From an uncultured Porphyromonadaceae bacterium (lineage in GTDB: Bacteria > Bacteroidota > Bacteroidia > Bacteroidales > Muribaculaceae), in contig CAMWMK010000001.1 in NCBI GenBank assembly GCA_947175295.1, positions 44,667 to 108,666 on the forward strand: 64,000 nt of DNA, read 5' to 3'. A program made the position numbers and the translations under genes. Shown here piece by piece: positions 19,904 to 28,859 of this stretch (position 1 is the first letter of the stretch; the number at the start of each line of letters is the position of its first letter). The notes under the pieces are model-generated. The model saw nothing but the letters and a program-made list of their open reading frames with translations. It did no database searches and was not told where the DNA came from.

Positions 19904-22900
19904 TTACTTCTTTACGACCTTTTTTATCCTGCCGTCCGTTTCGATTACGATGTTGAGTCCTGACTGCATCGAGCTTATCCGTATGCCCTGTGGCGTGTAG
20001 ATACCTGCCGGGATATTGCTGCGGCCATCCGTGAGGCTGTCTACACCTGAATCTGACGTATTGTTGAGTTTGCATTCCAGAAGAAGGAATTCGTGATAGC
20101 CTCCGACGGTGGTTTTGTCATTGAAACGTATTATGTAGTTGCCCTTTTCGGCTACTGTGAATGTGAATTCATGTCGCTCTTCAGCGGAAACGTCGGCTGA
20201 GGAGTTGCCGTTGGCATCCACAGTCGTGGAGAATATTTCCGATTGAGCTGTCTCTGTGTTCAGGTCGGCATTCCTGATTGTGACATTGAATTTTGGATTT
20301 CCCTTCCAGGCTGCCATGGCGAATGAGAGCTTGTATTCTCCGGGTTCAAGTTCAAGCCTGTGGTTGCTGATTGCTCCGTATTCGGCCCTGTTGTTTCTCC
20401 AATATAGGGCTTTGCCCTGATAGCCGTTGAAGTCCTTCATGGTCCTTGCTCCTGAGGAGAATGAGTTGGGATATTGGTGCACCTCATTGTTTTCCTGCAT
20501 GCAACGCCATCCTTCTGGAATCTCCCCGTTCGCTACATTTGTGAAGTCAAGTTTATAGATTGAGGTGGTATCGATGAATATGGGAAGAATCGTCACGTTG
20601 TCTTCGGGCATTGTAAAGGAGATTTCATCTGAGTCGGTGACTGCTATGGTCTTCGACATGCTGTAATAGACGGAGTTGACTATCCTTAGTTCCTTGAGGG
20701 CGTATCCATCCTCCGGCACCACGGTCAGTGTCACTTTCTCTCCTTCCGCGGCCTCCGCCACATCAGCCTTTACGGTTCCGTTTTCCACATCCCTTATCGT
20801 CACGAGGAATTTCTCTTTTGGAGTTCCCTTAGGCATATAGATGATCTGGTCGATCGTCGGGCCTGCTCCCGACGTATTGGTTATGATGAATGAGTTTTCG
20901 CCCGCGTTCAGGAATGCCTCCACCTTGGCTTTTTTCCATTCGTTTTTCTGAGCCTTGTTTATGGTGATGTTCCGTGTCTCTCCGTTGACCGACACTTCCA
21001 TTTCCGCATCGGCTGAAGTATTGCAGTAGCGGATAAGGATATCATAGTAGCCGGCTTCTTTAAGGTTGAGATAATGGCGCAGGGTGGCTTTCTTGTTTGT
21101 CCCCATTTCTACAAATCCCATGCCTGTGAATTCCGAATAGTCAGGCGCCCACCATCCGGAATTGGTCAAGGCTACGTTTTCCACGCTTCTGTAGTCCATA
21201 TCCTCCGCCTCTATTATCACGGTGCCTTTGAATGGAGCGGGCTGTTTCGGAGCTGAGAGGGCTATACCGTAGGGTATGGCGTCCGTCATTTCGCTTCTGT
21301 CGGCGTTCCCGCTGCATCCTACTGTAAGGTCCAATGGTCCGAGATGGCTGACATAAAGCGTGTAGCTCTTTTCTTCCTCATCATATTGTTCTTTTATCTC
21401 TGCGTAATATGAGTCATGTTTTTTCAGTTCGTATGTGGGCTTGACCTTGAGGCCCTCAAGCCTGATCATATCTTCCCTGATAGTAGTGGTGTCGTTTCGG
21501 AAATTGTTAAGATAGAAATCGATATGGTCTTCATATTCGCGTATCACCCCCGAGGAAAGTACGTCGTATCTTAGTTCAAGTGTATCGCAGGTATTGTATA
21601 TCAGCGGTATCCTCGCCGATGCCGACCTTTTGCCGCTTACGTTTGAATAGGGAGTATAGCTGACGATTTGGTTACGGTATCGGTTTACGTAAAGGTCTCC
21701 TTCCGAGACCTCGGGATAGTGCCTGTCAAACTCTTCCACTTTCCGGTCTATAGTCCCCCATCTGATGTTACGCTCGGATTTGGCTACCAATGCCGGTATC
21801 TGCTTTGCCGATTCGTCGTAGGTCTCAGGCATTATGGGAATGGTGCCGTATCGTCCCGTCTTTTTCAGGTATAGGTAGTTGTCCATCCAGTATCCGTTGT
21901 TTCTGTTGAATGGATCCTGTTGCTTGTAGAGGCCGTCGTATAGATTGTCCCAGGCGGCATACCTGTCCTCATCGCTTCCTCCCGTGATGTCGTTTATGAT
22001 AGCGATTTTGGTCTTTCCTACTACTTCCTGTCGGGATGGAATATACATGGATCCATCTATGATTTTTCTGAACATGTCGAGCCATATGCCGTTGAAGTTT
22101 GGAAATGTACCCCAGTTGCGCCTCAGATAGCCGTCTACGAGGGTTGCGTTGAGGTTTTTGAAGTCTTCTGTCCAGATCAGTTCCGGACCGTCCCATACTG
22201 CTCCGCCGTTGACGCATGTCTGCTCCATCACGGTGCCGATGCCGGCGGATCCGGGATAGGGCGCGTTCGTTCCCTCTCCGAAGAAGTCGCTTAAGGCACC
22301 GTTCCATCCGCAGTTGTCGTAGCGCACTCCGTAATTGTTGGCGAGTCCGGCTATGTATGGGCCCCAGGTGACGCTTTCGTTGTTGTAGAAGCAGCTGCTT
22401 GTGGTGTATTTGAAAAGCCAGAGTATCGCTTCTGGATATGCCTGACAGGCTCTGAGGAGATCCGGATTGCGCTTCATCATGCCCAGGGGATTGAGGGCAT
22501 GGCTCCAGATGTTGCCGCAGAAACTTACAGTAAGGAAGCCGCCGTATCTGTGAGACATCTCCACAAGTTTGGCGAAGAGGGCGATTCGCGACTCCTGCGT
22601 GCTGCTGCTCTTGTCGCCGGCTTCGTCGAATCCCCAGAACTGTTCGGCATAGTTCCATCCCAGGAAATTGGGATACGTCTTGAAGAAATACTCGAATGTC
22701 TCGAGGTCGTCGTCCTGGATATGGGTGTGGCCCCCGCTGGCTGGCTGACACGTAAACCACATTCCGTTGTGCTGGCATACCGATGCCCACGACTTATAGG
22801 TGCGCACTGCCGACCGAGGCATTCTGTACATGTTGTCTTTGGTGTCGTAGCCGCACGATAGCGATAGGTTCATGCAGACGTAGGGCTTGATGTCCTCAGG

Positions 22901-23053
22901 AATCAGGTCTATGATCTTCTGAGGGTCTGCTGCGTTCCAGACATCGATATGGACGAGCCATAGGGGATGCCTGTTGTCTATGGGGCGGCGCTCCTGCGCC
23001 TTGAGCCCGAAGACAGAGAGGGATAGAAATAAGCAGAATAGTATTCGCTTCAT
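19904..23053 (-). CDS. GH98 family glycoside hydrolase with C-terminal CBM-like and repeat modules (ORF track start 23077; likely start 23053)
   Basis: RRPIDNRHPLWLVHIDVWNAADPQKIIDLIPEDIKPYVCMNLSLS...FLGWNYAEQFWGFDE...RYDNCGWNG... typical of GH98; CBM35/6-like region (IIEAEDMDY...YDILIRYCN); C-terminal tail GIRISSMQSGLNIVIETDGRIKKVVKK. Confidence 0.88.
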   Translation of the reverse strand: MKRILFCLFLSLSVFGLKAQERRPIDNRHPLWLVHIDVWNAADPQKIIDLIPEDIKPYVCMNLSLSCGYDTKDNMYRMPRSAVRTYKSWASVCQHNGMWFTCQPASGGHTHIQDDDLETFEYFFKTYPNFLGWNYAEQFWGFDEAGDKSSSTQESRIALFAKLVEMSHRYGGFLTVSFCGNIWSHALNPLGMMKRNPDLLRACQAYPEAILWLFKYTTSSCFYNNESVTWGPYIAGLANNYGVRYDNCGWNGALSDFFGEGTNAPYPGSAGIGTVMEQTCVNGGAVWDGPELIWTEDFKNLNATLVDGYLRRNWGTFPNFNGIWLDMFRKIIDGSMYIPSRQEVVGKTKIAIINDITGGSDEDRYAAWDNLYDGLYKQQDPFNRNNGYWMDNYLYLKKTGRYGTIPIMPETYDESAKQIPALVAKSERNIRWGTIDRKVEEFDRHYPEVSEGDLYVNRYRNQIVSYTPYSNVSGKRSASARIPLIYNTCDTLELRYDVLSSGVIREYEDHIDFYLNNFRNDTTTIREDMIRLEGLKVKPTYELKKHDSYYAEIKEQYDEEEKSYTLYVSHLGPLDLTVGCSGNADRSEMTDAIPYGIALSAPKQPAPFKGTVIIEAEDMDYRSVENVALTNSGWWAPDYSEFTGMGFVEMGTNKKATLRHYLNLKEAGYYDILIRYCNTSADAEMEVSVNGETRNITINKAQKNEWKKAKVEAFLNAGENSFIITNTSGAGPTIDQIIYMPKGTPKEKFLVTIRDVENGTVKADVAEAAEGEKVTLTVVPEDGYALKELRIVNSVYYSMSKTIAVTDSDEISFTMPEDNVTILPIFIDTTSIYKLDFTNVANGEIPEGWRCMQENNEVHQYPNSFSSGARTMKDFNGYQGKALYWRNNRAEYGAISNHRLELEPGEYKLSFAMAAWKGNPKFNVTIRNADLNTETAQSEIFSTTVDANGNSSADVSAEERHEFTFTVAEKGNYIIRFNDKTTVGGYHEFLLLECKLNNTSDSGVDSLTDGRSNIPAGIYTPQGIRISSMQSGLNIVIETDGRIKKVVKK

Positions 23054-23114
23054 AATGTAAATGATATTTATGAGCATATGCTCGGTTAAAGGTTTTCATG
23101 GTTGGATACATCCG

Positions 23115-23122
23115 CAAAGTTA
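23115..23122 (-). promoter_or_regulatory. Putative -7 element (TAACTTTG) for the GH98 gene
   Basis: Plus strand CAAAGTTA = TAACTTTG on minus, upstream of the GH98 start. Confidence 0.4.
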
Positions 23123-23309
23123 ATGATTGTTTCATATTACGGTTTCATGGAAGGTTTGAATGTCTTTGTGTTTTGTAACATGCAGCTGTTCATTATGTCT
23201 TGGATGTATCAGGATATTCCGTTTTTATTACATGGTGTCTGATGCAATTTGTGATACGTTTTTGAACGAAGTAAATACTGATATGTATCCGATGATGTGG
23301 AATTTTGAT

Positions 23310-23317
23310 TACCTTTG
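23310..23317 (+). promoter_or_regulatory. Putative -7 element (TACCTTTG) for the tandem GH43 genes
   Basis: TAnnTTTG match about 20 bp before ATG at 23339. Confidence 0.45.
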
Positions 23318-23338
23318 CATCCGTCAAAAAAAATCATT

Positions 23339-24709
23339 ATGAAAAAAAACTTGTTTTCCCTCTCTTTTTTACTGGCGGCGGCTTTGGCCGTTGCAGAAAA
23401 TCCATGCGTCCAGACCTGCTTCACTACAGACCCTGCCCCTATGGTGCACGGCGACCGTCTCTACGTCTATACCGGTCATGACGAGAACGGAGCCGATTTC
23501 TTCTGGATGCAGGAGTGGCGTGTCTATTCCACAGAGGATATGGTCAACTGGACCGACCACGGCTCTCCGCTCGCTATCGAGGATTTCTCCTGGGGCGACG
23601 ACCGCGCGTGGGCTCCTCAGTGTGTCGAGCGCAACGGCAAGTTCTACTTCTATGTTCCACTCCATTCCAAGCTGACCGGAGCGATGGCCATTGGCGTTGC
23701 GGTAGGCGATTCTCCGACAGGTCCGTTCAAGGATGCCATCGGCAAGCCTCTCGCCGACGGAAACTGGGACTTCATCGACCCCACCTGCTTCATCGACGAT
23801 GACGGCCAGGCCTATCTTTATTGGGGAAATCCTACGATATATTATGTGAAGCTCAACAACGATATGGTCTCTTTCGACGGTGAGGTGCAGAAGCTAGTTC
23901 CTGACGAGGCAAGTTTCGGACCCGGCAAGGAGGTGCCGATGGAGCCGGGGAAGAAGTACGGAAGCTCCTATACGGAGGGACCATGGTTTTTCAAGAGGAA
24001 CGGAAAATACTACATGCTTTATGCCGCAGGTGGCATTCCCGAGCATATAGGCTACTCAATGAGCGACAGCCCAACGGGGCCCTGGAAATATATGGGCACG
24101 ATAATGCCGCAGAAAGACGCGACCAATTCCTTCACCAACCATTGCGGAGTCACCGACTATAAAGGGAAGTCTTATTTCTTCTATCATACCGGCAATCTCC
24201 CCGGTGGCGGTGGTTTCGGTCGTAGCTTCTGCGTGGAGCCGTTTGAATATAATGCCGACGGCACATTCCCGACCATACTTCCCACTGAAGAGGGAGCTCC
24301 GGCCGTAGGATACCTTGATCCATTTCAGAGGGTGGAGGCAGAGACCATGGCGTGGTCGAAGGGTATTGCTACCGAACAGAATGCGAAGGAAGGCGTCTAC
24401 GTAACGGATATCCATAACGACGACTTCATCAAGGTGGCAAACGTCGACTTCAGGAGCGGCGCTCCGAAGTCTTTCTGCGCCTCAGGCGCGAGCGGGCTGC
24501 GTGGAGGCACGATCGAAGTGCATATGGATGCGGTAGATGGTCCACTCGTAGCCGAACTTGTGGTACCGGGTACAGGCAGCTATGAGAACTTCGCCTACAT
24601 CGAAGCTCCCGCGAAGATGGAAGCGCCCGGTATCCACGATATCTATCTCGTATTCAAAGGTCGCAAAGGCCCTCATCTGATGAACCTTGACTATTGGCAA
24701 TTCAAGTAA
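23339..24709 (+). CDS. GH43 family glycosidase with C-terminal CBM6-like domain (ORF track start 23315)
   Basis: Signal peptide MKKNLFSLSFLLAAALAVA; CFTTDPAPMVHGDRLYVYTGHDENGADFFWMQEWRVYSTEDMVNWTDHG; FIDDDGQAYLYWGNP; C-terminal IHDIYLVFKGRKGPHLMNLDYWQFK. Confidence 0.92.
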   Translation: MKKNLFSLSFLLAAALAVAENPCVQTCFTTDPAPMVHGDRLYVYTGHDENGADFFWMQEWRVYSTEDMVNWTDHGSPLAIEDFSWGDDRAWAPQCVERNGKFYFYVPLHSKLTGAMAIGVAVGDSPTGPFKDAIGKPLADGNWDFIDPTCFIDDDGQAYLYWGNPTIYYVKLNNDMVSFDGEVQKLVPDEASFGPGKEVPMEPGKKYGSSYTEGPWFFKRNGKYYMLYAAGGIPEHIGYSMSDSPTGPWKYMGTIMPQKDATNSFTNHCGVTDYKGKSYFFYHTGNLPGGGGFGRSFCVEPFEYNADGTFPTILPTEEGAPAVGYLDPFQRVEAETMAWSKGIATEQNAKEGVYVTDIHNDDFIKVANVDFRSGAPKSFCASGASGLRGGTIEVHMDAVDGPLVAELVVPGTGSYENFAYIEAPAKMEAPGIHDIYLVFKGRKGPHLMNLDYWQFK

Positions 24710-24730
24710 AAAAACAATCAACTGGCAATC

Positions 24731-26074
24731 ATGAAGAAATATATCATTCCATCGGCTGCTTTGGCGGCCATCGCGGCCCCCATGGCCTTTGCCGAGGGCA
24801 ATATGCCGCTCATACAGACCAAATACACAGCCGACCCTGCCCCGATAGTGCGCAACGATACCATCTATCTCTATACCTCCCACGATGAGGACAATGCCGA
24901 GGGATTCCTGATGAAAAACTGGCTTCTCTACACTTCGACCGACATGAAGAACTGGCAGGACCGTGGCATCCCTGCATCGCTCAAAGACTTCAAGTGGTAT
25001 GACGGCGACAACGGCGCCTGGGCCATTCAGGTGGTGGAGCGCAACGGCAAGTGGTATATGTATTGTCCTATCCATGGTCACGGTATAGGTGTGCTCGTGT
25101 CAGACTCTCCCTACGGCCCTTTCACCGATCCGATCGGCGAGCCCCTGATATGGCAGAAGGAACATTGGTATGACATCGACCCGACTGTCTTTGTCGACGA
25201 TGACGGCCAGGCCTATCTATACTGGGGCAATCCCCACTTGTATATGGTGAAACTCAACGACGATATGATCTCCTATTCCGGGCCGATCGTGCAGCATCCC
25301 GACATCCAGGACTATCAGGAAGGTCCTTGGTTCTGGAAGCGTGGCGACAACTACTATATGGCGTTTGCATCTACATGCTGTCCGGAGGGCATTGGCTACG
25401 CTATGAGCAAGTCACCTACAGGTCCGTGGGAATACAAAGGACATATCATGGACCATACAGACCGCACGCGTGGAAATCATCCCGGAATTATGGACTATAA
25501 AGGCAAGACTTACCTTTTCGGCCAGAACACCGACCTCCTTAAGCTCGAGCAGCCCGAATACCTTGAACGCCGCTCAGTCAGCGCCGCCGAGATGCACTAT
25601 AATCCCGACGGTACTATTCAGGAAGTGCCCTATTGGTTCGACAACGAGCTGAAGCAGATCGAACCCTTCAATCCCTACCGCAAGGTAGAGGCCGAGACAA
25701 TGTCGTGGGGCTACGGTATGCGCACTACTTCCAAGAATCCATGGGGAAATGAAAAGTGGAACCAGCTCGTGACTGCCATCGACGAAGGTGACTATATCCG
25801 TGTAAGCGGGGTCGATTTCGCCAACGGACCGAAAGAATTTTCCGTCGAAGCTCAGTGTCCTCTATATGGTGGTGTGATTGAAATTCGTGTCGATGATGTC
25901 GAGGGTCCGCAGATCGGACAGGTGAATATCACAGGGACGAAGAATAAGATCGAGACTTTCACTGTTCCGGTGGAATCTGTAAAAGGAATCCACGACCTTT
26001 ATTTCGTATTCAAAGGCTCTAAGCAGCAGAAGAAAAACCTCTTCAACCTCGACTCCTGGCAATTCAGGCAATAA
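24731..26074 (+). CDS. GH43 family glycosidase with C-terminal CBM6-like domain; tandem paralogue of the preceding gene
   Basis: KYTADPAPIVRNDTIYLYTSHDEDNAEGFLMKNWLLYTSTDMKNWQDRG; FVDDDGQAYLYWGNP; IHDLYFVFKGSKQQKKNLFNLDSWQFRQ. Confidence 0.93.
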   Translation: MKKYIIPSAALAAIAAPMAFAEGNMPLIQTKYTADPAPIVRNDTIYLYTSHDEDNAEGFLMKNWLLYTSTDMKNWQDRGIPASLKDFKWYDGDNGAWAIQVVERNGKWYMYCPIHGHGIGVLVSDSPYGPFTDPIGEPLIWQKEHWYDIDPTVFVDDDGQAYLYWGNPHLYMVKLNDDMISYSGPIVQHPDIQDYQEGPWFWKRGDNYYMAFASTCCPEGIGYAMSKSPTGPWEYKGHIMDHTDRTRGNHPGIMDYKGKTYLFGQNTDLLKLEQPEYLERRSVSAAEMHYNPDGTIQEVPYWFDNELKQIEPFNPYRKVEAETMSWGYGMRTTSKNPWGNEKWNQLVTAIDEGDYIRVSGVDFANGPKEFSVEAQCPLYGGVIEIRVDDVEGPQIGQVNITGTKNKIETFTVPVESVKGIHDLYFVFKGSKQQKKNLFNLDSWQFRQ

Positions 26075-26271
26075 GATAATTCCCCGTCGGGATTCCTGGA
26101 ATTTCGACGGGGATATTAAATTATTGATTTCTGAAATTTATATCTCTCGCGAGCTCTGCCTCTCAGCCACTCCGCTTGTAAATTACGGCGAAAGGATATC
26201 CTAAATGAAAGAACCGTGATTCTGCGCGATGTTTTATTGGAATCGTGAATGTGACTTTGAAAAAAAATGAC

Positions 26272-26279
26272 TATATTTG
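26272..26279 (+). promoter_or_regulatory. Putative -7 element (TATATTTG) for the GH31-GH95-GH127 cluster
   Basis: TAnnTTTG about 25 bp upstream of the likely GH31 start; no well-spaced -33 TTTG seen. Confidence 0.4.
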
Positions 26280-26304
26280 CACTTTAATAAAAACACCATA
26301 CATT

Positions 26305-28704
26305 ATGAAACTGAAAATATCGATAGGATGCATCTCTGCCCTTATCGCTTTTTCCTCCTATGCGGTGGAAAAAGTCTCCGTGAAGTTCTATACTCCGGAG
26401 ATAGTTAGGATCATCAAATATCCCGATGGCAAGGAGGGTCCCGACAGGGAGTCGCTTGTAGTGATAGATAAGCCGGAAAACGTAAAGGTAGCAGTTTCCA
26501 GTAAGGGAGACGAGACTTCATATAAATCATCCGCCCTTACCGTAGTGACCGATGGTTCCGACGGTAAGGTAAGCTTCTACAGACCCGACGGCGAACTTCT
26601 TGTGGCTGAGGGTAGACATTGGTTCACACCGATCACTGAAGGCATCGACAAGGGTTCCTACCGAGTAGCACAGACTTTCGCCCTCGAGGCCGACGAACCC
26701 ATCTATGGCATCGGCATGCTCCAGAACGGAAAGATGTCGCAGCGCGGCGAGCATCGCCTCATGCAGCAGTCAAACCTCGAGGACTTCGCCCACTTCTTCC
26801 AAAGCATCAAGGGCTACGGAATCTACTGGGACAACTATTCCCCGACCACCATCAACGACAACGAAACGCTCGAACTTGAATCGCAGGTAGGCGACCTCGT
26901 TGACTATTACTTCATGTATGGTGGCGATGCCGACGGTGTGATAGCCGACATCCGCTGGCTTACCGGCTCAGTGCCGATGGTTCCTCTCTGGACATACGGT
27001 TTCCATCAGAGCCGAGAACGCTACAAGACCCAGAACGAACTCTTGGAGGTGGTCAACAAGTACCGTGAACTCGGCATCCCATTCGACGGCATCATACAGG
27101 ACTGGCAGTACTGGGGCTCTAACTACACTTGGAACGCCATGGAGTTCATCAACCCCGACTTCAACCGCGCGCAGGAGATGATAGACAAAGTGCATGACAA
27201 TAATGCCCATATCTCCATAAGCATCTGGCAGAGTTTCGGCCCTCATACCAAGCAATATAAGGAACTGAAGGAAAAGGGCCTTCTCTTCGACTTCGAGACA
27301 TGGCCCGAATCCGGACTGACTGAATGGCCTCCACGACGTGATTACCTCTCCGGCGTACGCGTATACGACGCATACAGCCCCGAGGCCCGCGACATCTACT
27401 GGAACCATCTGAAGCGTCTGCACTCCATGGGCATCGACGCGTGGTGGATGGACTCGACCGACCCGGACCATATGCAGTATAAGGATTCCGACCTTGACCA
27501 ACCTTCCGCTCTTGGCAGCTACCGATCCGTTCGTAATCTATTCCCTTTCATGTGTGTAAGCGGTGTCGACACTCATCAGCGTGCGGAAGATAATCAGAAG
27601 CGCCCCTTCATACTTACGCGCTCATATTTCACGGGCCAGCAGCGCTTCGGGTCGCAGTCATGGAGCGGTGATGTCGGTAGCTCTTGGGATTCCTTCCGCA
27701 AGCAGGTACCCCTCGTGCTCAACCATACCCTTACAGGCAATCCCAACGTCAACACCGACATAGGCGGATTCTTTTCCGGAGCATACAACCGAAAGGGAGA
27801 TCCCACCTCAGCAGCGAAAAATCCCCAGTTTCAGGAACTCTATACGCGCTGGATGCAGTTCGGACTCTTCACTCCTATGATGCGTAGCCATGGAGCCGAC
27901 TCCTATCGCGAGATATATTATTACGGAAAGGAAGGCGAACCCGTCTATGACGCGCTCGTCGACGCCATCAAGCTCCGCTACCGACTTATGCCCTACATCT
28001 ACAGCACCGCACGTCGCGTCAGTGCTAACGACGACAGCTTCATGCGAGCCCTCTTCATGGACTTCAAGGATGATAGAAACACCTGGGACAACGGTCGCGA
28101 ATTTATGTTCGGTCGCAGCCTTCTTGTATGCCCGGTGCTTGATCCGCTATATACCAAGGAGAAGATAGTGAAGACCGACGCAATGACAGGTTGGGACAAA
28201 CAGGATGCCAATATCAATTCCGAAGGCTGGCCTGTAGTGGACTGGACGGAAAAGAAAGTCTACGATGTCTATCTTCCTAAAGGTGCCGACTGGTATGATT
28301 TCTGGACCGGCAAAAGGTTTGTCGGAGGTGAAACGGTAAAGGCCGACGCTCCTCTCGCTTACTCTCCACTCTACGTAAAGGCCGGAAGCATCATCCCCCT
28401 TGCGGAAGACATGCACTACACTTCTGAGAAACCGTGGGACTATCTGACACTGAACGTCTATCCCGGCGAGAACGCGGAGTTCGTGCTCTATGAAGATGAA
28501 GGGGATGGCTTCGGATATCAGGAAGGCAAGTTCACCAAGATACCGATGACCTGGAACGACAGGAAGCACACCCTCACCATCGACCCTGTCAAAGGCAGCT
28601 TCGACGGCATGCTCAGGAACCGCACCTTCAAAGTCATCCTCCCCGACGGTCAATCCAAAGAAATCAAATACAACGGCAAGAAAATCTCCGTTACCTTTAA
28701 ATAA
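26305..28704 (+). CDS. GH31 family glycoside hydrolase (alpha-xylosidase/alpha-glucosidase type); ORF track start 26245
   Basis: HSMGIDAWWMDSTDPDHMQYKDSDLD nucleophile region; RPFILTRSYFTGQQRFGSQSWSGDVGSSWDSFRKQVPLVLNHTLTGNPNVNTDIGGFF. Confidence 0.94.
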   Translation: MKLKISIGCISALIAFSSYAVEKVSVKFYTPEIVRIIKYPDGKEGPDRESLVVIDKPENVKVAVSSKGDETSYKSSALTVVTDGSDGKVSFYRPDGELLVAEGRHWFTPITEGIDKGSYRVAQTFALEADEPIYGIGMLQNGKMSQRGEHRLMQQSNLEDFAHFFQSIKGYGIYWDNYSPTTINDNETLELESQVGDLVDYYFMYGGDADGVIADIRWLTGSVPMVPLWTYGFHQSRERYKTQNELLEVVNKYRELGIPFDGIIQDWQYWGSNYTWNAMEFINPDFNRAQEMIDKVHDNNAHISISIWQSFGPHTKQYKELKEKGLLFDFETWPESGLTEWPPRRDYLSGVRVYDAYSPEARDIYWNHLKRLHSMGIDAWWMDSTDPDHMQYKDSDLDQPSALGSYRSVRNLFPFMCVSGVDTHQRAEDNQKRPFILTRSYFTGQQRFGSQSWSGDVGSSWDSFRKQVPLVLNHTLTGNPNVNTDIGGFFSGAYNRKGDPTSAAKNPQFQELYTRWMQFGLFTPMMRSHGADSYREIYYYGKEGEPVYDALVDAIKLRYRLMPYIYSTARRVSANDDSFMRALFMDFKDDRNTWDNGREFMFGRSLLVCPVLDPLYTKEKIVKTDAMTGWDKQDANINSEGWPVVDWTEKKVYDVYLPKGADWYDFWTGKRFVGGETVKADAPLAYSPLYVKAGSIIPLAEDMHYTSEKPWDYLTLNVYPGENAEFVLYEDEGDGFGYQEGKFTKIPMTWNDRKHTLTIDPVKGSFDGMLRNRTFKVILPDGQSKEIKYNGKKISVTFK

Positions 28705-28724
28705 GCATATAACCTACAGCGTAT

Positions 28725-28758
28725 CCATGGAATGGAGGCTTCCAGCCTCCGCGCGCAG
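28725..28758. repeat. Intergenic 34-bp repeat, copy 1 (contains GGAGGCT-TCC-AGCCTCC hairpin)
   Basis: CCATGGAATGGAGGCTTCCAGCCTCCGCGCGCAG, 33/34 identical to copy 2. Confidence 0.9.
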
Positions 28759-28788
28759 ACGGATTATCGGCTGCTCACTCCAGAATAG

Positions 28789-28822
28789 CCATGGAACGGA
28801 GGCTTCCAGCCTCCGCGCGCAG
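28789..28822. repeat. Intergenic 34-bp repeat, copy 2
   Basis: CCATGGAACGGAGGCTTCCAGCCTCCGCGCGCAG, 64 bp after copy 1. Confidence 0.9.
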
Positions 28823-28859
28823 TCCGATAGTAACATTGACTGAAAAACAAGCACCTGAT

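Noticed and set aside
21969-22790. 273-aa out-of-frame ORF on the GH98 strand
   Set aside because: Arg/Gln/His-rich +1 frame product of a coding region; GH98 frame is clearly the real one
28791-28859. Upstream ATG extension of GH95 ([23 protein letters not shown])
   Set aside because: Lies in the 34-bp intergenic repeat; the signal peptide starts at ATG 28860
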